Origin: Benincasa hispida
Lineage: Eukaryota; Streptophyta; Magnoliopsida; Cucurbitales; Cucurbitaceae
Assembly (NCBI RefSeq): GCF_009727055.1
Contig: NC_052354.1
Span: forward strand, 53,180,960-53,244,959
Direction of reading: 5' to 3'
DNA length: 64,000 bases
The first letter of the stretch is position 1. Each line of letters opens with the position of its first letter. Below are positions 23,532 to 36,320 of the stretch, piece by piece. The notes beneath the pieces are model-generated. The model was not told the origin of the DNA, did no database searches, and worked only from the letters and a program-made list of their open reading frames with translations. A program made the position numbers and the translations under genes.

Positions 23532-24745
23532 CAAATATGGATATACACATATACATACATATACATAGATATCTATACATACATAGACATATATATATAT
23601 AATCTATTTTTCAAATCAAATCATGACTGTTGTCAAAATTCAATCTTCACCAGCAAGAGTATTAATTAGGCTAAATCTTGAACTCAAAAATAGAGATAAA
23701 TAGTAAGAATCTAATAATATTTAAAATAATAAACATAAGCTTGATTTGAACTATGATGTTAAATTTTCGTTGACATTTCGATATTTTCATACTTTCATGA
23801 GTTTGACATTGATATGATAAGTGAACCAATATTTCAATTTTATCGTAGAAAATCCACAAAACATAACAAAATATCACTAATGTAAATATTATAAATAATA
23901 AACACGTCAAGTTATTTTAAAATCTTAAAATATTTATTTATCAATTTAAATATTCTTTGTTTTTAATAAATTTCAAAAATATTCATTGACACTAACATTT
24001 TCTTGATATTTCTATCGACATTTTTGTACAATTTAGATTTTGATATTTTCATTGACATCGACATTTTAAAAATTGATTTGAACTTAATCCTAATGAATAT
24101 TTCTTTTATATACTTTTTTATCGTTGAATTTATATTACCTTGTTTATTCTTTTATTTAATTAATTAATATTTATCAATTATATGTCAACAATAATTGGCA
24201 TGTACTCATTTGTATATTAATTTTTTTTTTTTTAATCAAGTGATGGTCGAAGGTTTCTTCTTAATGCCTCAAACTTGTAACACATCTAAAAGACGACTTA
24301 TCATGTGCATAAGACCCAATTTTTTTTGTACCAATGACCATTTTCAAAAGACGACTCAAATGAAATTATGTTTGGCCCAATTTCTAATAACATAAATTTT
24401 ATAACCTTTTGTTTCTCTTATTGAAAAGTGAAATTATGGAACCGGTTATGTTGTTTACGAATATCAATATTCAATTCTCGCTATATTCGCTTGTTTTTTT
24501 TAGTGAATAACAATAACGAATAACAAAATTGAGAGTCGAATATCAACATGCATATACGTCAGAACGATCTCGTAGAACTGAAGTTTTAAAAAGATAGGCT
24601 AGATTCATTTTCCCCGTGATTTAAATCTCAAATGGACTGCGAATACAATTTTCACATAAGACCTATGTATTTGAAATATGGTTGGAGGAGGAACATCCCC
24701 CCTCATGGTGATCGATTATGCTACTAAAGTTTTCTCCATCTTTAT
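22681..24745. other. AT-rich intergenic DNA with microsatellites
   Basis: A short repeat, CTAGCCGTTAGA(C/T)ACAAA, occurs twice near 22760 and 22807. A long TA microsatellite lies at 23484-23525, followed by CATA/TACA-type repeats to about 23600. The open frames running through the microsatellite are low-complexity. No gene is recognised. Confidence 0.6.
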
Positions 24746-25320
24746 TTATTCGTTTCACTAGTCTTTAAATTTTGTAATTTCTATTTGATTCTTAATTTTC
24801 AAAAGGTTATATTTTTAGTTTTTAAATTTTAAGCTTGATTTCAATTTAGTTCTTAAATTTTAAAATATTATAATTTTATCCTTGAAATTTGAGTTTTATT
24901 TCAATTTGGTTCTTAAGTTTCTAATTTTGTACTTTTAATCTCGACTTTTTTTTACTAAATACTCATTTTCAATCTTTGACGTTAATGTCTATTATTTAAT
25001 TAAAAATAATTGTGACTTGAAAATTTTAATTCAATTTTAATAGTGATGCAAAAATAGTGAAACTTAATTAATTATAAATCTTTTAAACTAATCAATAGAT
25101 GTTAATATTAAAGATGAAAAGTGAGTATTTAGTGAAAATTTGAGGATAAAAGTGTAAATTTTAAAATCTAATAATCAAACTGAAACAAAACTCAAATCTC
25201 AAGGATAAAATTATAATATTTTGAACCTAGAAACTAAATTGAAACCAAATTTAAAATTTGAATTAAATGTGTAGCATTTTGAAATTTGGATATCAAATGA
25301 AAATTAGTGGGACCGAATAA
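24746..25320. mobile_element. Long foldback (inverted-repeat) element
   Basis: The left arm (24746 to about 25010) and right arm (about 25050 to 25320) are diverged reverse complements for roughly 250 bp. The left arm has TTATTCGTTTCACTA, AATATTATAATTTTATCCTTGA, TTTGAGTTTTATTTCA and ACTAAATACTCA. The reverse complement of the right arm has TTATTCGGTCCCACTA, AATATTATAATTTTATCCTTGA, TTTGAGTTTTGTTTCA and ACTAAATACTCA. The short central part is AT-rich. It matches plant long-TIR MITEs (Mutator-like or foldback). No target duplication was fixed. Confidence 0.7.
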
Positions 25321-28300
25321 CTAATTTTCCAAAAAGATAAAACTATAATTTTCTTAATTACTTGTAAATGGTAATTGTTATCCACTAATAAGTTTAATGA
25401 ATGCTTTGGAATGCACTATTTAGTCCACATCTTTTATGACCAAAAATAGGAATCATTTCTACATATTAGCCTTAAACTTTTAAAGCAAATCGATTAAATG
25501 GAATATTATTAATATCTAATTAGTGAATCCCTTTTCTCCCTGGGCCCACTTTGCCAAGATTTAGGGACTCTTTTTCCAGCCTTTTTTTTTTACATCATTT
25601 GAAAAACCATACCCATTATGTTAAAAATAATAATAATAAAATAATAAATTTAAAAAAAAAAAAAAAAAAAAGGCATACTCATTAAAATGATTGTGATAAT
25701 AATGTAATTAAAAAAAAGTGACCTTTCAACTAAATTGCTTCTAATTCAAGTTTAACTTGGAAAAAGGGATGAAAATATTCTAGATTTATAAAAATCTCAT
25801 AAAGTTCTTTTAAATGTTTGTGGGGTTTTTTTAGCTTCTTTTTTTTTAATTTTTAAATGCATTTTTAATTTTCTATTTCAATTCAAGTCATCCTTCCATT
25901 TAATTCTATTTTGTCAATTTTCTATTCTAAAAATCTTAAACTATATTAAAAATAAAAAAAATGACAAAATGAATAAAAATTAGAAGTTCGAATCTCTCAC
26001 CTCACATGCTATTAAACTAAAAATATATTATTCAAAGAAATGATGAAAAAATATCATAGATATTTCAATCGTGGGATATATTTTCAAACTCCAAAATTCA
26101 ATAATTATCTTAATAAGTGAATATATTTGGTGCATATATTGTTGATGCCATTATATTTGTCAATATTTATTGAAACTTTCCCAACATTTCTTAACATACA
26201 CGTACGCTTTATTTTACTATATATTATCATATTAATATATGTGTTAAATGTTTATGAAGTTAGGAATTATATTTAAAATCGATATAAACACGAAATTACA
26301 AAATAATCAATAGAACATGTTAATCCCTATTGTATTTTTTTTTTTTTCTTTAAGGAAAAGTTGATCACTTCGCCAAACCATGAAATATCTTCTTCACAAA
26401 ATCTTTTCTTTTTTTTCTTTTTTTCTTTTTCTTTTTCTTTCTTTTTTTTTTTTTGGTAAATTTCTTGTCTTAATTGAATTGACAATATACTCCAATCACT
26501 GTCTTCATTAAATTTTGAGTGTACCAAAAACTAATATTGACTTGAAACTTTAAGCAATTTCCTTTATTTTTCCTCTCTCATTAAAATAAATTAAATATTG
26601 TAATTGTGATATATAGTTAATTAGCAAATCATTTTCTCATTTTGTTGACTTTTGGGAATTTCTGGTCAATACAGACATAGGACTTAAAGAAAACTCAAAT
26701 TAAACCAAAATAATTATAATAAATAATAAAATTCCTTCTTTTCTTTTATATCTAATTTAAAGAAATTTCCAACCTCTTTCATAGTTGTTCAAGCCACTCA
26801 AAACAAATGAAGTATTTAATTTTTTTAAAAATTTATGAAAAAATTCAATATTTGAAAAAAAATTATGATGGGAGGATTTAGTTCTTGGAATTTCTTCCTT
26901 AGAAAACATGTACCCAATTTATTAGCAATAGATTTTGTCAGAGCTCTAGGATATTAACTTTGGCTTTACATTGACATTTTTATATACAATTTTCATTAAC
27001 AATTGGTATGGTTCTATTTGATATTATTTGATTTTTTAAAAAAAGAAAAACATGTGGTTTCATTATTTAGTAAGAAAATATTTCAATTCTTAGTTAAATA
27101 AAAATAAAATTATTAACAAAATTATATAATTTCCAAACTTGATTTTATATTATGAAAATATTTGTAAAAGAATAGATAATAAAATAAAGAAATTAGAAAG
27201 TGTGAACAAACTTATTTTTCAAAAATTCAAAAACTAAATATTAATCAAACGAGTAAGCTATCTAACAAGGTCTAAATATAACATGTCGAGAGATTAAAGT
27301 AGGTTATTCACATGATTAAACTTGTATTATTTTATCTATTTGAAGATTTTACCATAAATTATACTTTTCATCTAAACAAAAATTGACAAGATCTAGTCTA
27401 TTCATTTTTTGGTGTATATGTGAATTGATTAATGGTTTTCTCAGTCTTATTATTTAGTTATTAAGAAAAAGGTTAAACTACGAAATATTTCTTAAACTTT
27501 GATTTTAATTATGTCTACCGATTTTGAAAAGCTTCATCTTATGTGCAAAATTGGAAAGTTTACATTAGGTCATTTTCAACGTCATTCACATACATGGATC
27601 CAACATCTAAGGTATAACAATTCATAATGTGGATGGAGTTGTAATAGTAAGTAATATCAACCATTTATTTTGAGTTGTTTTGATTGATAACAACAATCCT
27701 AGTACTTTATATAAAATTAAAATTGAATTATCGATTATTTCACACGTATTTTCAATTAATATCCATTAACTTTCACATCAATATTTTTCGGTCATTCTAA
27801 ATTATATAATCTCTTCAAGTTATTTTATTTATTTTTAACCATTTAAATATTCAAGAATTCAAACAAAACTTACTAAAATAGAGTGGCATAATTGAAATTT
27901 AGCCAAAGTATTGAGTGGTCAATTTGTAATAAATATTTGTTTAGAAAAAAAAAAGATGAAAAAAAATTGATTAGAAAAATGAATAGCAATATCTTTCTTC
28001 TGATTGGTTGTGGAATGAAGCCTACAATTGTTACAATAGACGCACATGTAGAGAATAGTACACTCCCATCATTCCAGATAAATCTGAAATGGTCTGATTA
28101 AAACCGTTTAAAAATGTTGATCGTCATGCGGAATAGACATATAGTTACTTTTTCTCACGAGATATTGACGAGCTGATACGATATGATATGATATGCGGTA
28201 TCATGAGAGAGTTAAAAAAAGAAAAAAAGTCTTATTTTAGCATACGTTTCTTACACGCCTGTTTAATGGGCCCAAAAAAGCAATTGAAATAGTGAAATTA

Positions 28301-28560
28301 TAAGTGTACTCGCGCGAGTATGAAATTCTGGTACTTGCTTGTTTTTGATGTGTTACGTATCATTTCACCTACCTCAAGTGGGTTTGACTGTGTAATTTCA
28401 TTAGGTCGGTTTTTTCTTCTTCTTTTGATTTGTTTATTATTGGTTTTATTTTTTTTATTTTTTTTAATGGAAAATTAATTGTTAATTCTAATTTTAAGAC
28501 CAGTTTGTTTTTCAAGGTTTTTGAATGATTTTTTTAGTTGAAATGGATTTATCAAAGAAA
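25321..28560. other. AT-rich intergenic DNA, no gene recognised
   Basis: Homopolymer and low-complexity tracts (25651-25671 A-run, 26335-26455 T/CTTT-rich) account for the lysine-rich open frame on the minus strand. A GATAT repeat (ATACGATATGATATGATATG) lies near 28175. Nothing codes for a recognisable domain. Confidence 0.6.
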
Positions 28561-28640
28561 ATCATATGTTTATTATTACTTGAAATGAAATATATTTTAA
28601 ATCATATGTTTATTATTACTTGAAATGAAATATATTTTAA
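28561..28640. repeat. Perfect 40-bp tandem duplication
   Basis: Positions 28561-28600 and 28601-28640 are identical; the unit starts ATCATATGTTTATTATTACT. The lack of divergence implies a recent slippage or duplication event, or an assembly error. Confidence 0.9.
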
Positions 28641-28756
28641 ATCTAGTTTGTATTTTTAAATATCATGCTAAAATGGATGGATTGATGAAATGACAATATC
28701 AAATATCATGTCAGTGGGTAATAAGTTTCAAGGCATGAAATGAAGCAAAGATATAA

Positions 28757-29315
28757 GGGTCATTTGTTTTGCAGGTAACCTAAATTTTCATGAAACGGAC
28801 ATCTAGATTACCGTATTGCCCCAATATTTGAAGATTTTTGGACATCCTAAGGGTCATTTGTTTTGCAGGTAACCTAAATTTTCATGAAATGGACATCTAG
28901 ATTACCGTATTTATTTTGTAGTACTGTGAGATGCCCCAACATTTGAAGATTTTCAGACATCCTAAGATGTCCGGACGAAGGGTATTTAGAGATTTTTAGA
29001 TACCCTCCTAAAACATGAGTTTTCGTTGAGGGCATCACTATTTTACTTTTTTGTCCTTCCTTTTTATTTTATTTTACATATAGTAATAACTAGTCATGAA
29101 GACATTCTTGAAACTTTATATAAATTTAAAACATTCCCGAGTAAAAATTCTACAAAACAAACACAGTTATCAAAATATTCTCAAATATCTGCAAAAATAT
29201 TCCTATAGAACAAACATGGTAATTTAAAGATGTCAGACATTTATAATTTCTAATATATATAATTTCGAGCATCAAAGATTCTGGTTATCTACATTCTCAA
29301 AAAACAAACAGTTCC
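28757..29315. mobile_element. Tourist-like (PIF/Harbinger) MITE with internal duplication
   Basis: The ends are GGGTCATTTGTTTTGCAGG on the left and, in reverse complement, GGAACTGTTTGTTTTTTGAG on the right. Both are flanked by TAA (28754-28756 and 29316-29318), the three-base duplication preferred by PIF/Harbinger elements. Inside, the first ~95 bp (starting GGGTCATTTGTTTTGCAGGT) is repeated from about 28852 with a 20-base insertion (ATTTTGTAGTACTGTGAGAT). It is non-coding. Confidence 0.6.
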
Positions 29316-29459
29316 TAAAGACTGTTCACATTAGCTATCATCTCGTTTAATCATATCCAAAAAAAAACTTTTTTTTTGTGATTTATTAGAAGTGACGAAG
29401 AATTAGGAAAAATAAGTGTCAAATTGGTATGAGCCACACCGTCAAATTGCCTCATCTCC

Positions 29460-30065
29460 TTGATCATTTGAAGATCTAGCATTTGACAAGGTCGTCCAGT
29501 GATTAATCATATTTAATTGCACGTATATTTTGTTTTAGGTTTGTGGATAGAGCTCCCTTAGACTTGTGACTACATCTAGACTGATCTTCTAGAGAATTCA
29601 CACCAATATGGTGTCAAGTCAAATATATTCTGATGTCTAAATCAGTACAGAAAATATTTAATTCAGCTAAGCACTCAAAATATTGTGTACCTCTTGAAGG
29701 GTAGAAATGAGACTATTTATAGAGTTTGACATCCACTTAGGACGTATGTAATGTCGGTGACGTCAATATAGGTGTAGTCTCCATGGGTTACAAGTTTCCA
29801 CCCATGAGCTCAATCCAATTATTACCTCTTTGTTGATAAAGATCTAGCTTGTTCATGAATGACCCAACACTGAGAATTTGACTTTCCATTTAGGGACGTA
29901 CAAACCCCTAAATATACTATAGGGATACCTTTGAGCTTGACCCGTCGTGAACCTAAGCCTTATCTTGGATAACCTTTCATCAACAGGTTTAATAATGGGC
30001 CAATGACACATTAATTACATTAATTTCAAGTATTCTATTCCTTACAAACACCCTATAAGTAATTT
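29460..30065 (-). repeat. Solo-LTR-like block, minus orientation
   Basis: On the minus strand the block has a TATA-like CTCTATAAATAGTCTC (near 29720) followed by a leader containing TACCCTTCAAGAGGTACAC. Further on come GGTGTGAATTCTCTAGAAG and CTAGATGTAGTCACAAGTC, the layout of a plant LTR U3-R-U5. There are no flanking coding parts. The borders are approximate and no target duplication was found. Confidence 0.4.
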
Positions 30066-30354
30066 ATAATAATTTCTCTTATTTCAACGACAAGATCAGA
30101 AATCTATTTCTTTAACTTTTTTATTAGTTATGGACTTCTTTTTTAATATTTAAACTATCGTTCTTACATTTTACAATTATATTTAAATTAATGAAATATT
30201 AACATACCTATTAATTTGTCAAAAGGATTTTTTTAACGAGCTAAAACCTAAGTCATTTCCAACGTGTTGACGTGTAGCGTCACAATCTATTAATAGCATT
30301 AACGACCCAACTAAATGCAAAATAAATCCAAACCTAAGTAGCTAAACAAGAAAG

Positions 30355-30386
<32 letters not shown>

Positions 30387-32270
30387 GTAGTAATTTTAAC
30401 TTTAAACAAAACAAAAGAAAAGTAAGTAGCCAATATATTTAAAAGACATGCAAAAAGACATTTTAGATAATATATTTAGGATAATGATAAGGTGCAACTT
30501 AACTATGTACATCTCCTTTGCAGTCTAACCATATACATCTTCTTTTCTTATCCATAAAGAAAAAAATCTTAAATAAAATATTTTAAGAAAAAAATTTGCA
30601 TATGTTAAAATTTTATGAACAATTTTTTGGGATACACCCAAATAGGTGTCATCAAAGGAGCAACCAATTTTTATATATATATATTTATTTATATTTCTAT
30701 AGAAACTAGGGAGAATCTCTAAATTTAATTTAAAATACTAACTACACCAGGATCAAGAAACACCTCAAAACTATCAAAACAAGCATTTTTAGCTACAACT
30801 TTTCCCTGCATGTGTATCAATTTGGAAAAATATAATTTTTTTATGGTGATCAATATTGTATCAATTTAGATTTTAAATTTTCAATTTCCATCAATAATTA
30901 CTTTATATTTATATAAATGTTACAATTTTAATCATTTAATAAATTTTTTTCCAAATATTGTTAAAAATTCTGCTTCTTATATGTTTGATGAATTAAAACA
31001 TGTGAAAATGATAGATTGATAATTCTTTTGTAGACGACAAGAACATTTTAGCTATTTTTTGTTAGTAACGATGGAATTTGGGAATGTTATTCAGTGGTTA
31101 ACTTCTACATGGACCAAACTTGAACATTTTTGTGTAATATTTTATTCTATTAAAATTAATGAGTTTATGAAGATTTTTTTTACTTTTTTTTTTCTTTTGT
31201 TAAAATTAGTACGAGAATTAGTGAAAATTGAGCCGAATGTTAAAATTACAATACTTATATAGGTTTAGAATCAAAATTGATGAAATTAAAAATTTAGGAT
31301 TGAAATTGATGCGACGAAATAAGTTCAAAGTCAAAATTGACTTTTTCCTTTTTAGTTTTCTCATTTGTTTTCAAATGAGCAAGTTTATCTAACGATTTTT
31401 TATTTCTTCGCATATATAGTGTGGAGGAAGATAAAAATCCATATTCTTCCATTATTTTATGCATAATTAACAATCAGGCATGTATGTATTAGCTAAATTA
31501 TCACGTTTATTTTTTTAGATTTATGTTAGATATGTAGCTCTTTAATAAGAATCCGATTCCATCACAGAACTTGAACTAAAAAAATGATTCCTAACTTTTT
31601 GATTTTCTTATATTTCAAACTTTATAAATCATAATGTTTTTGAAAAAGGATACATGATTGTGATATATAAAAGATGGAAAAAGAAGGGGAAAAAACAGCA
31701 AAGAGAATCCAAAATCAGTGTATACCAAGAAATGAAAAGCCTAAAAAGATCATTATATGGTCATTTTCTTTATTACATTGGTAAGCCTATGTTTTATTTT
31801 TATACACTATACAAAATGAATAACAACCATTTTAATTTTTTAGGTATATTGTTCTAATTATCTCATTCTCACACATCCTCACATTATCTCCTTTTGGTTC
31901 ATTAAAAATTATTTCAGTAATTAAATTTAAATATAATTTAACAAAAGATTTTGAAACCTAACAAAAAAACATATTATAGAGAGATCAAACCTTCATCCAT
32001 TTGAATATTTATCAGCCATACATGAAAAACCAACTTCATGTTTTTAATTGAGTCTAGATCTTTTTTCAAAAAATATATCTCATTTTTATCTCTGAAATTA
32101 TAAAATATTTGTTTATGGTTAAACTTTATATATGTATAAAAAAAACCTATTTTGATTCTTATTATTATTGGGCTATATTAATATATACAAAATTAATACT
32201 ATCTTAATTGAAACTATACCGACTATCTAATCTTGTTTATTAGTAAATAAACAGCTCATGATAATAATTA
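30066..32270. other. AT-rich intergenic DNA, no gene recognised
   Basis: It contains an ATT trinucleotide microsatellite (30355-30385), a TA tract near 30675-30690 and long A/T runs. The open frames of 60-70 codons are low-complexity with no domain. Confidence 0.6.
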
Positions 32271-32271
32271 A

Positions 32272-32575
32272 AGTCTTGTTTGGTAATTATTTAGTTTTTT
32301 GTTTTTGTTTTTGAAAATTAAGTCTATATCATTCACATTTTTTGCCATAATTTGCATATTTCTTAAGTACAATAATTGAATTCTTAGCCAAATTCTAAAA
32401 ACAAAAACAATTTTTTGAAAGTTACTTTTTTTAATTCTCACAATTTGACTTTATTTTTTAAACCATTGTTGAAAAGTACATAAAAAAATGATGAAATTTA
32501 GAGTTGGAAGTAGCGTCTATAGACTTAATTTTAAAAAACAAAAACTAAATATAAAGTGGTTACCAAATCGAATTT
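32272..32575. mobile_element. Tourist-like MITE copy (older)
   Basis: It aligns over nearly its full length with the better-preserved copy at 47163-47451. Shared segments include CATAATTTGCATA(T/C)TTCTTAA, ATTGAATTCTT(A/G)GCCAAATTC, TTTTTGAAAGTTA and GTCTATA(G/A)ACTTAATTTT. The termini (GTCTTGTTTGGTAATTATTT; right end GGTTACCAAATCGA) are eroded. Confidence 0.65.
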
Positions 32576-33831
32576 AAAATATATATTTTTGAAGTTTAAT
32601 AAATAGAATTGAAAAATCAAAGAAAAGAAACAAACAAAAGGAAAACCATAATAGATATTTAAAAAGTTAAAATGGGAAAATAGAATAAAGTTTAATCGGA
32701 AATTTTGTCTCTAAACTTTAACATCCATGTTGAATTGATCGTTGAATTTCTAAAAGTGTGTAATAAGTTTTTGTTTTTCAATTTTTTGTTAAATAAGGTA
32801 CTGATAAATTTGAAGTGTTAAAATTTAGACAAACTTTCACATATAAAAAAAAATATCAAATTATTTATAGAAATAGTAAAAAAAATATCAATAGCTATCA
32901 ACCACTATCAAATAATATTAAAAAATTGTTATTCTAGATAAATAGTTTTCTTTATTGTTCTATTTTTTAATATTCTCCTAAAATTTAATTGATATCTAAA
33001 TTTGAATTTTATGCTTGTTAAAGATCCAAATTTTTCGATTTGAATTTTATTTAAAATTGAGAGACTAGATGGATAAAAAATCAAACATTAAATATTAAAT
33101 TTGCAATTTAACAATAAAATAATTAATACCAAAAATAAGACTTTTCGAAAAGAAAAAAGAGAGAGAGAGAGAGAGATTTAAATTGTAAATACGTTTGAAA
33201 AGGAAATGAGAAAAAAAGCAAAAAATAAATAAAAGTCAAACTAAGTAGGCTGATGAAGTGATAGATGATAGTTAGTGAGCGGTGTTCAATACGGCGCCGT
33301 TGGGATGAGTGAGAGAGAAATTAAGAGGGAAAAACATGGACTGCCACGTGTCAAAAATAGGGTGGTTTAAAATTTTAAAATAATTTTTAAGTGTCTTTTT
33401 CCGTGCCTTGTATTTCAACCAAAGGTCCACGTTTTGCATGGCAACTCTTCTATTCTACTCCAAACCTCATCTTTTTTCAGCACGTGACTCTCACGCTCCT
33501 CTTTCTCTTTCATCTTTTTTTTTTTTTTAATTCTTTTTCCTTGAAATTTATCCATTAATAGTATATTTGGTTAGTTGGAAGGAAGTGGGAAAATGAAATT
33601 GAGATTCCAACCATTGATTTGACCCATTTTTTCTTTTATTTATTTTCCCTTTTCCATCTAAAGATGTGGATTTAAAGATTAAAATAGGTTTGATAATTGC
33701 TCTTTAGACTTAAAAAAAAGAAAGAAAAAAAAAGCTATAAAGGAGACTTCTTTGGTGGTAAGTTTGAATGTCTATCAACAAAAGCTTGGATTTCATTATT
33801 GAAATGGCATAGGCTTTTTTTTTTTTTTTTT
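32576..33831. other. Intergenic DNA with two G-box motifs but no gene
   Basis: A GA tract lies at 33162-33175. CACGTG occurs at 33345-33350 within CCACGTGTC and at 33481-33486 within GCACGTGAC, 136 bp apart, with a CT-rich stretch after the second. This looks like plant promoter sequence, yet no coding exon follows in either direction. It may be a relic promoter. The open frame at 33697-33906 is low-complexity. Confidence 0.4.
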
Positions 33832-34791
33832 AAAGAAAATTTCAAAGAATCAATGAATCTATCTCAAGCCAAAAACGATAAATTCCTTCATCTTCTTTTG
33901 TTGTAATATAATCTTATCTATAGATACAATCGCCTCAACAAGTTTCATTAACTTATTTGAATTTATGAGTCTTTTTCACTAATATTAATTATTACGAAAT
34001 TGACAATTAAAGAATACAAAAGAACGTAAAAAGAAATAGAGAAGATTGGCACACTGATTTATGCACTTCACTAACAATGTGTTACCTACGTCCACGGGGC
34101 AGAGGAAGAATAATATTATTAGAGAGAATGTTATAGAAAATATAAAATCTGCCAAATAATTGTTAGAAAGTTTATATGGTGCATTTCTCCTAAACCCTAA
34201 TTGGAGAAGAAAATTTTTTAAATAATTAAATATATCAAATATTAGTTCTAATTAGGTGTAGGATTCAAGACATTCCAACAAATCTCCATCTTGACTTGAA
34301 ATCTCCTAAACCAATTCTGATTAGGATTCAAGGCATTCCAATAAATCTCCACCTTGACTTGAAATCTCCTAAACCAATTCGGATTTGAATTCAAGGCATT
34401 CTAATAGTAATATTGAATATAATTTTGAACCATGACTCTGTAACTCACTGCTCCTTAAAATGCATAAATCTTCAGCTTATGTAAAAGCTTTACTTTCACT
34501 TTCTAAAAGTAAAAGCTTTCATCATGATCTATTCATCTTGTACCGTTGTTGGGACTATGAAGATTGTGATCTCTCCTGATCGACACTAGAATTCATCTCT
34601 TCCATGTACTTCCCACACTGAGGTTGGCAAAAAATGGGGATCAAATTGGAGACACAAATCGAGTCTCCGTCCTCGTTCCCGATCCCACTCCGAATATTTT
34701 TTATTAATACTTTTAATACATACATACATACATATTATTTTTTTAACTTTTTTTTAATTTCATTTTATAATCTAATTAACTTTGAACTTTA
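33832..34791. repeat. ~960-bp direct repeat, copy 1
   Basis: From AAAGAAAATTTCAAAGAATC to TTTGAACTTTA this matches 34850-35809 with a constant offset of 1,018 bases and no difference that I could find by eye. Both copies follow a T homopolymer. The content is a retroelement-like relic (CTACGTCCACGGGGCAGAGG, AATCTCCACCTTGACTTGAA) followed by the left part of the hAT element that is complete only after copy 2. Confidence 0.9.
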
Positions 34792-34831
34792 TATTAAATT
34801 TACAATGAAGAATTAATTTTTTAATTATTAA

Positions 34832-34832
34832 N
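34832..34832. other. Single undetermined base (N) at a repeat junction
   Basis: The only N I found in the window. It sits between a 40-base piece that matches no repeat (34792-34831) and the T run that opens the second copy of the ~1-kb direct repeat. It probably marks a scaffold join or gap fill. Confidence 0.9.
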
Positions 34833-34849
34833 TTTTTTTTTTTTTTTTT

Positions 34850-35809
34850 AAAGAAAATTTCAAAGAATCAATGAATCTATCTCAAGCCAAAAACGATAAA
34901 TTCCTTCATCTTCTTTTGTTGTAATATAATCTTATCTATAGATACAATCGCCTCAACAAGTTTCATTAACTTATTTGAATTTATGAGTCTTTTTCACTAA
35001 TATTAATTATTACGAAATTGACAATTAAAGAATACAAAAGAACGTAAAAAGAAATAGAGAAGATTGGCACACTGATTTATGCACTTCACTAACAATGTGT
35101 TACCTACGTCCACGGGGCAGAGGAAGAATAATATTATTAGAGAGAATGTTATAGAAAATATAAAATCTGCCAAATAATTGTTAGAAAGTTTATATGGTGC
35201 ATTTCTCCTAAACCCTAATTGGAGAAGAAAATTTTTTAAATAATTAAATATATCAAATATTAGTTCTAATTAGGTGTAGGATTCAAGACATTCCAACAAA
35301 TCTCCATCTTGACTTGAAATCTCCTAAACCAATTCTGATTAGGATTCAAGGCATTCCAATAAATCTCCACCTTGACTTGAAATCTCCTAAACCAATTCGG
35401 ATTTGAATTCAAGGCATTCTAATAGTAATATTGAATATAATTTTGAACCATGACTCTGTAACTCACTGCTCCTTAAAATGCATAAATCTTCAGCTTATGT
35501 AAAAGCTTTACTTTCACTTTCTAAAAGTAAAAGCTTTCATCATGATCTATTCATCTTGTACCGTTGTTGGGACTATGAAGATTGTGATCTCTCCTGATCG
35601 ACACTAGAATTCATCTCTTCCATGTACTTCCCACACTGAGGTTGGCAAAAAATGGGGATCAAATTGGAGACACAAATCGAGTCTCCGTCCTCGTTCCCGA
35701 TCCCACTCCGAATATTTTTTATTAATACTTTTAATACATACATACATACATATTATTTTTTTAACTTTTTTTTAATTTCATTTTATAATCTAATTAACTT
35801 TGAACTTTA
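34850..35809. repeat. ~960-bp direct repeat, copy 2
   Basis: This is the second copy of the 33832-34791 segment. Beyond 35809 the sequence continues into the rest of the hAT element, which copy 1 lacks. Copy 2 is therefore the contiguous version and copy 1 stops inside the element. Confidence 0.9.
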
Positions 35810-36048
35810 ATTTATTATCTAAAATATTTACAATTTCAATGTAAAAATCGAAATTAATTCATTTTTAAATAAACAAATAATTAAAAATATAAATATAAAT
35901 AGAAAAAATTTTCCTGCAGGGACCCGATCCTCGAATAGAGATTCCCTGACCCCGACCTAACTCCCTAAATTCAAGAATGGGGTGGGGACAAGGATTACAA
36001 ATCCTTATGGGGACAGGGGGTGCATCCCTAGCCCATTGTCAACCCTAT
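35638..36048. mobile_element. Non-autonomous hAT element
   Basis: The left end GAGGTTGGCAAAAAATGGGG and the right end (reverse complement ATAGGGTTGACAATGGGC) match the hAT pattern AGGG-TG-CAA. The flanks are CCCACACT (35630-35637) and TCCACACT (36049-36056), an 8-bp duplication with one mismatch. Subterminal G+C-rich blocks (GTCTCCGTCCTCGTTCCCG; GGGGTGGGGACAAGG) resemble the hAT element at 20766-21381. There is no transposase. A truncated copy of its left part lies at 34620-34831 because of the direct duplication. Confidence 0.75.
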
Positions 36049-36320
36049 TCCACACTTCCTAATTTAAATCTGAAGGGATCCGCAACAGAAGCAATAAAAT
36101 CGCGTGTTTTGGTTCTTGATAGAATTAAAACAAACAATTAAAACCAAAAGAAAAGGTTAAGCATGTTTTGAAATTTACCTTTATTGATCAACACGCAACA
36201 AATCTTCCCTTCAATTGATGTCTCTTCTACGACGTCTTTCTCATTGTGTCTTTGTATTTTTTTCCTTTTTGAGAGGGAGAGCAAACAATACGTAAAGACA
36301 ATTAACATTTTTTAGCTCTC

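Noticed and set aside
23349..23669. ORFs on both strands rich in Tyr and Ile
   Set aside because: They are translations of a TA/CATA microsatellite.
26327..26527. Lysine-rich minus-strand ORF
   Set aside because: It is a translation of a CTTT/T homopolymer tract; there is no domain and no gene context.
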